Source: Rhizobium sp. P32RR-XVIII
GTDB taxonomy: Bacteria; Pseudomonadota; Alphaproteobacteria; Rhizobiales; Rhizobiaceae
Direction: 5' to 3'
DNA length: 64,000 nucleotides
Assembly: GCF_012641395.1 (NCBI RefSeq)
Contig: NZ_JABAIH010000016.1
Coordinates: 1-64,000, forward strand
This document shows positions 62,968 through 64,000 of this stretch, piece by piece. A model generated the notes under the pieces. It did no database searches and was not told where the DNA came from. It worked only from the letters and a program-made list of their open reading frames with translations. Both the position numbers and the translations under genes were made by a program. Numbering within the stretch: the stretch's first letter is position 1; each line of letters begins with the position of its first letter.

Positions 62968-63225
62968 ATGGAACGGACCACAGAAACTGAAATAACATTC
63001 GCCCGTCCCTTCGCTCTCAGTTCGTTGATGGTTCCCCTTGAAGCGGGGACGTACCGCCTGATTGTTGAGGAGGAAGAGATCGAGGGCCTGTCGTTTTCCG
63101 CCTTCCGGAGAACCAACACCCAACTTGAGATACCGGCCATTACGACAGGCGTGGGCACCAGGCAGCGCCTGCGAGTTTCTATGCAGGAAATCGAAGCGGC
63201 TCTGGCGAAGGATGCCGAGCTCTAA
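62968..63225 (+). CDS. Hypothetical 85-residue protein
   Basis: Beta-rich small protein: MERTTETEITFARPFALSSL, EAGTYRLIVEEEEIEGLSF, FRRTNTQLEIPAI. I recall similar proteins in Bradyrhizobium and Rhizobium starting at the equivalent Met, hence ATG 62968; an in-frame ATG at 62842 would overlap the preceding gene. Function unknown. Confidence 0.6.
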   Translation: MERTTETEITFARPFALSSLMVPLEAGTYRLIVEEEEIEGLSFSAFRRTNTQLEIPAITTGVGTRQRLRVSMQEIEAALAKDAEL

Positions 63226-63295
63226 TGACCGATCGCTGACCGCTGCGATCTCGTCGGCATCGCGTGTTTACGACAAGAAGATTGAGAGTTCTCTC

Positions 63296-63460
63296 ATGGC
63301 AATTGAATTTCACAACGGAGCCAGAAGCTATGACGAGATCTCCAGACGAGTTCGCTTCCTCGGCCATGACGGCATGTTCGAAATTCGCTTCTTCGTGGAT
63401 ATCGACGTATTGGCTAAAGGACCGGGCGAGACGGCGACCCTCCTTGTCCTGCGGGCGTAG
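63296..63460 (+). pseudogene. DUF1488 protein, truncated by an ISL3 remnant
   Basis: The first ~41 residues (MAIEFHNGARSYDEISRRV, RFLGHDGMFEIRF) match DUF1488 and the gene at 6214. The tail KGPGETATLLVLRA comes from the inserted ISL3 remnant, so about 45 C-terminal residues are lost. Confidence 0.7.
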
Positions 63461-63675
63461 GGCGAGGCTATCACCGGGACCGGGTCGGTGAATGTTTGCC
63501 GTTTGCACTGCCGATACGTGCAACGCCAGCGGCTTAACTGAAGCTTTACCGTCACTTCATTGCCTTGGATCGGCAGGTCCTGGAGACTGCGGTACGACCA
63601 GCCGTGCCGACTTCTGCTCTGATGTCGGCAATCTGGGCATATGCCCGAGGATGGTCCGCAAGCAGACACAACACA
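63433..63675 (-). mobile_element. ISL3-family transposase N-terminal remnant
   Basis: The zinc-binding N-terminal domain of an ISL3-type transposase (SGICPDCRHQSRSRHGWSYR, LQDLPIQGNEVTVKLQLSRW, RCTYRQCKRQTF). The rest is missing. It differs from the 58-kb copy, so it is a second ISL3 element. Confidence 0.75.
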
Positions 63676-63734
63676 ATCACCATCGTCGGATCGATACGGC
63701 GCATTGGCCCGGTCCCGAAGTGGATCGGGCACCA

Positions 63735-64000
63735 TCACAGCCAGCCGCGAGAGATCGGAGGCGGGTTTTCTATCGCGAGGCTTTTTCGCCAACCAGCAGC
63801 GCGAGCTTCTGCCTCGGAGCAGAACCAACGCTCGCCGTATTGGGGTGAGATCTTGGTCTCAGCGTAAAACTTCTGGCCGGGAACGTGGTAGATGCGCTCG
63901 CCACTGTTGATGCTAACATTGCCCTTGATGTCGCAGGCGCCGCCCAGGTTCATCGTTGGGGCGAGGGAGTTGATCACGTCGACACCGACGTATCCAAGCA
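63735..64000 (-). CDS. ExoI-like/sunset-domain protein, partial at window edge
   Basis: The C-terminal part of a protein related to the tail of ExoI-type nuclease-like proteins: CDIKGNVSINSGERIYHVPGQKFY and PQYGERWFCSEAEARAAGWR. The frame is open to the window end, so the start lies outside or at a GTG near 63977. The last residues (SLAIENPPPISRGWL) depart from the usual GWRKSR end, probably through the neighbouring ISL3 insertion. Confidence 0.55.
   Translation of the reverse strand, partial: LGYVGVDVINSLAPTMNLGGACDIKGNVSINSGERIYHVPGQKFYAETKISPQYGERWFCSEAEARAAGWRKSLAIENPPPISRGWL

Overview
The window reads as an alphaproteobacterium of the Rhizobium/Agrobacterium group, probably an accessory replicon or genomic island. 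The reasons are high-GC coding sequence, a CIRCE-controlled groESL pair, many ABC importers each with a LysR or GntR regulator, two DUF1488 genes, and small proteins of types I associate with rhizobia. No replication origin, rRNA or confident tRNA is visible.

Layout. 0.2-7.2 kb: a J-domain protein, a cold-shock protein with a terminator, small unknowns, a decayed HD-phosphohydrolase running into a CIRCE element, groES-groEL, a family-14 glycosyltransferase, DUF1488, a 17-bp perfect hairpin, and an nhaA remnant joined to an IS21 istB scrap. 7.8-15.4 kb: an Opp/Dpp-type ABC importer (one permease frameshifted) with an enolase-superfamily enzyme that lacks one expected metal ligand, and a divergent LysR. 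15.4-26.6 kb: a second Opp/Dpp importer with a glycosidase-like protein and a beta-propeller protein, two translationally coupled LysR genes and a metallo-beta-lactamase. 27.4-35.3 kb: a polyamine-type ABC importer with gamma-glutamyltransferase and a glutamine-amidotransferase-like protein, facing a GntR regulator across a perfect 20-bp palindrome.

35.8-50.0 kb is the most coherent system: two divergent operons with two ribose-type ABC importers, an SDR dehydrogenase, two DhaK-type and two DhaL-type kinase subunits (one DhaK fused to a SorC-type regulator), an RpiB-type isomerase and a degenerate PdxA. It fits import of a four-carbon polyol, oxidation to a ketotetrose, phosphorylation and isomerisation to an aldose phosphate; the substrate is inferred, not shown.

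50-64 kb is a gene graveyard: fragments of IS5, IS3, ISL3 and IS21 elements, probable phage remnants, truncated or frameshifted genes (yiaW-like, sulP, DUF1003, nuclease, AI-2E transporter), and among them intact small genes, including an inverted pair of unknown 170-residue paralogues and several one-helix membrane proteins.
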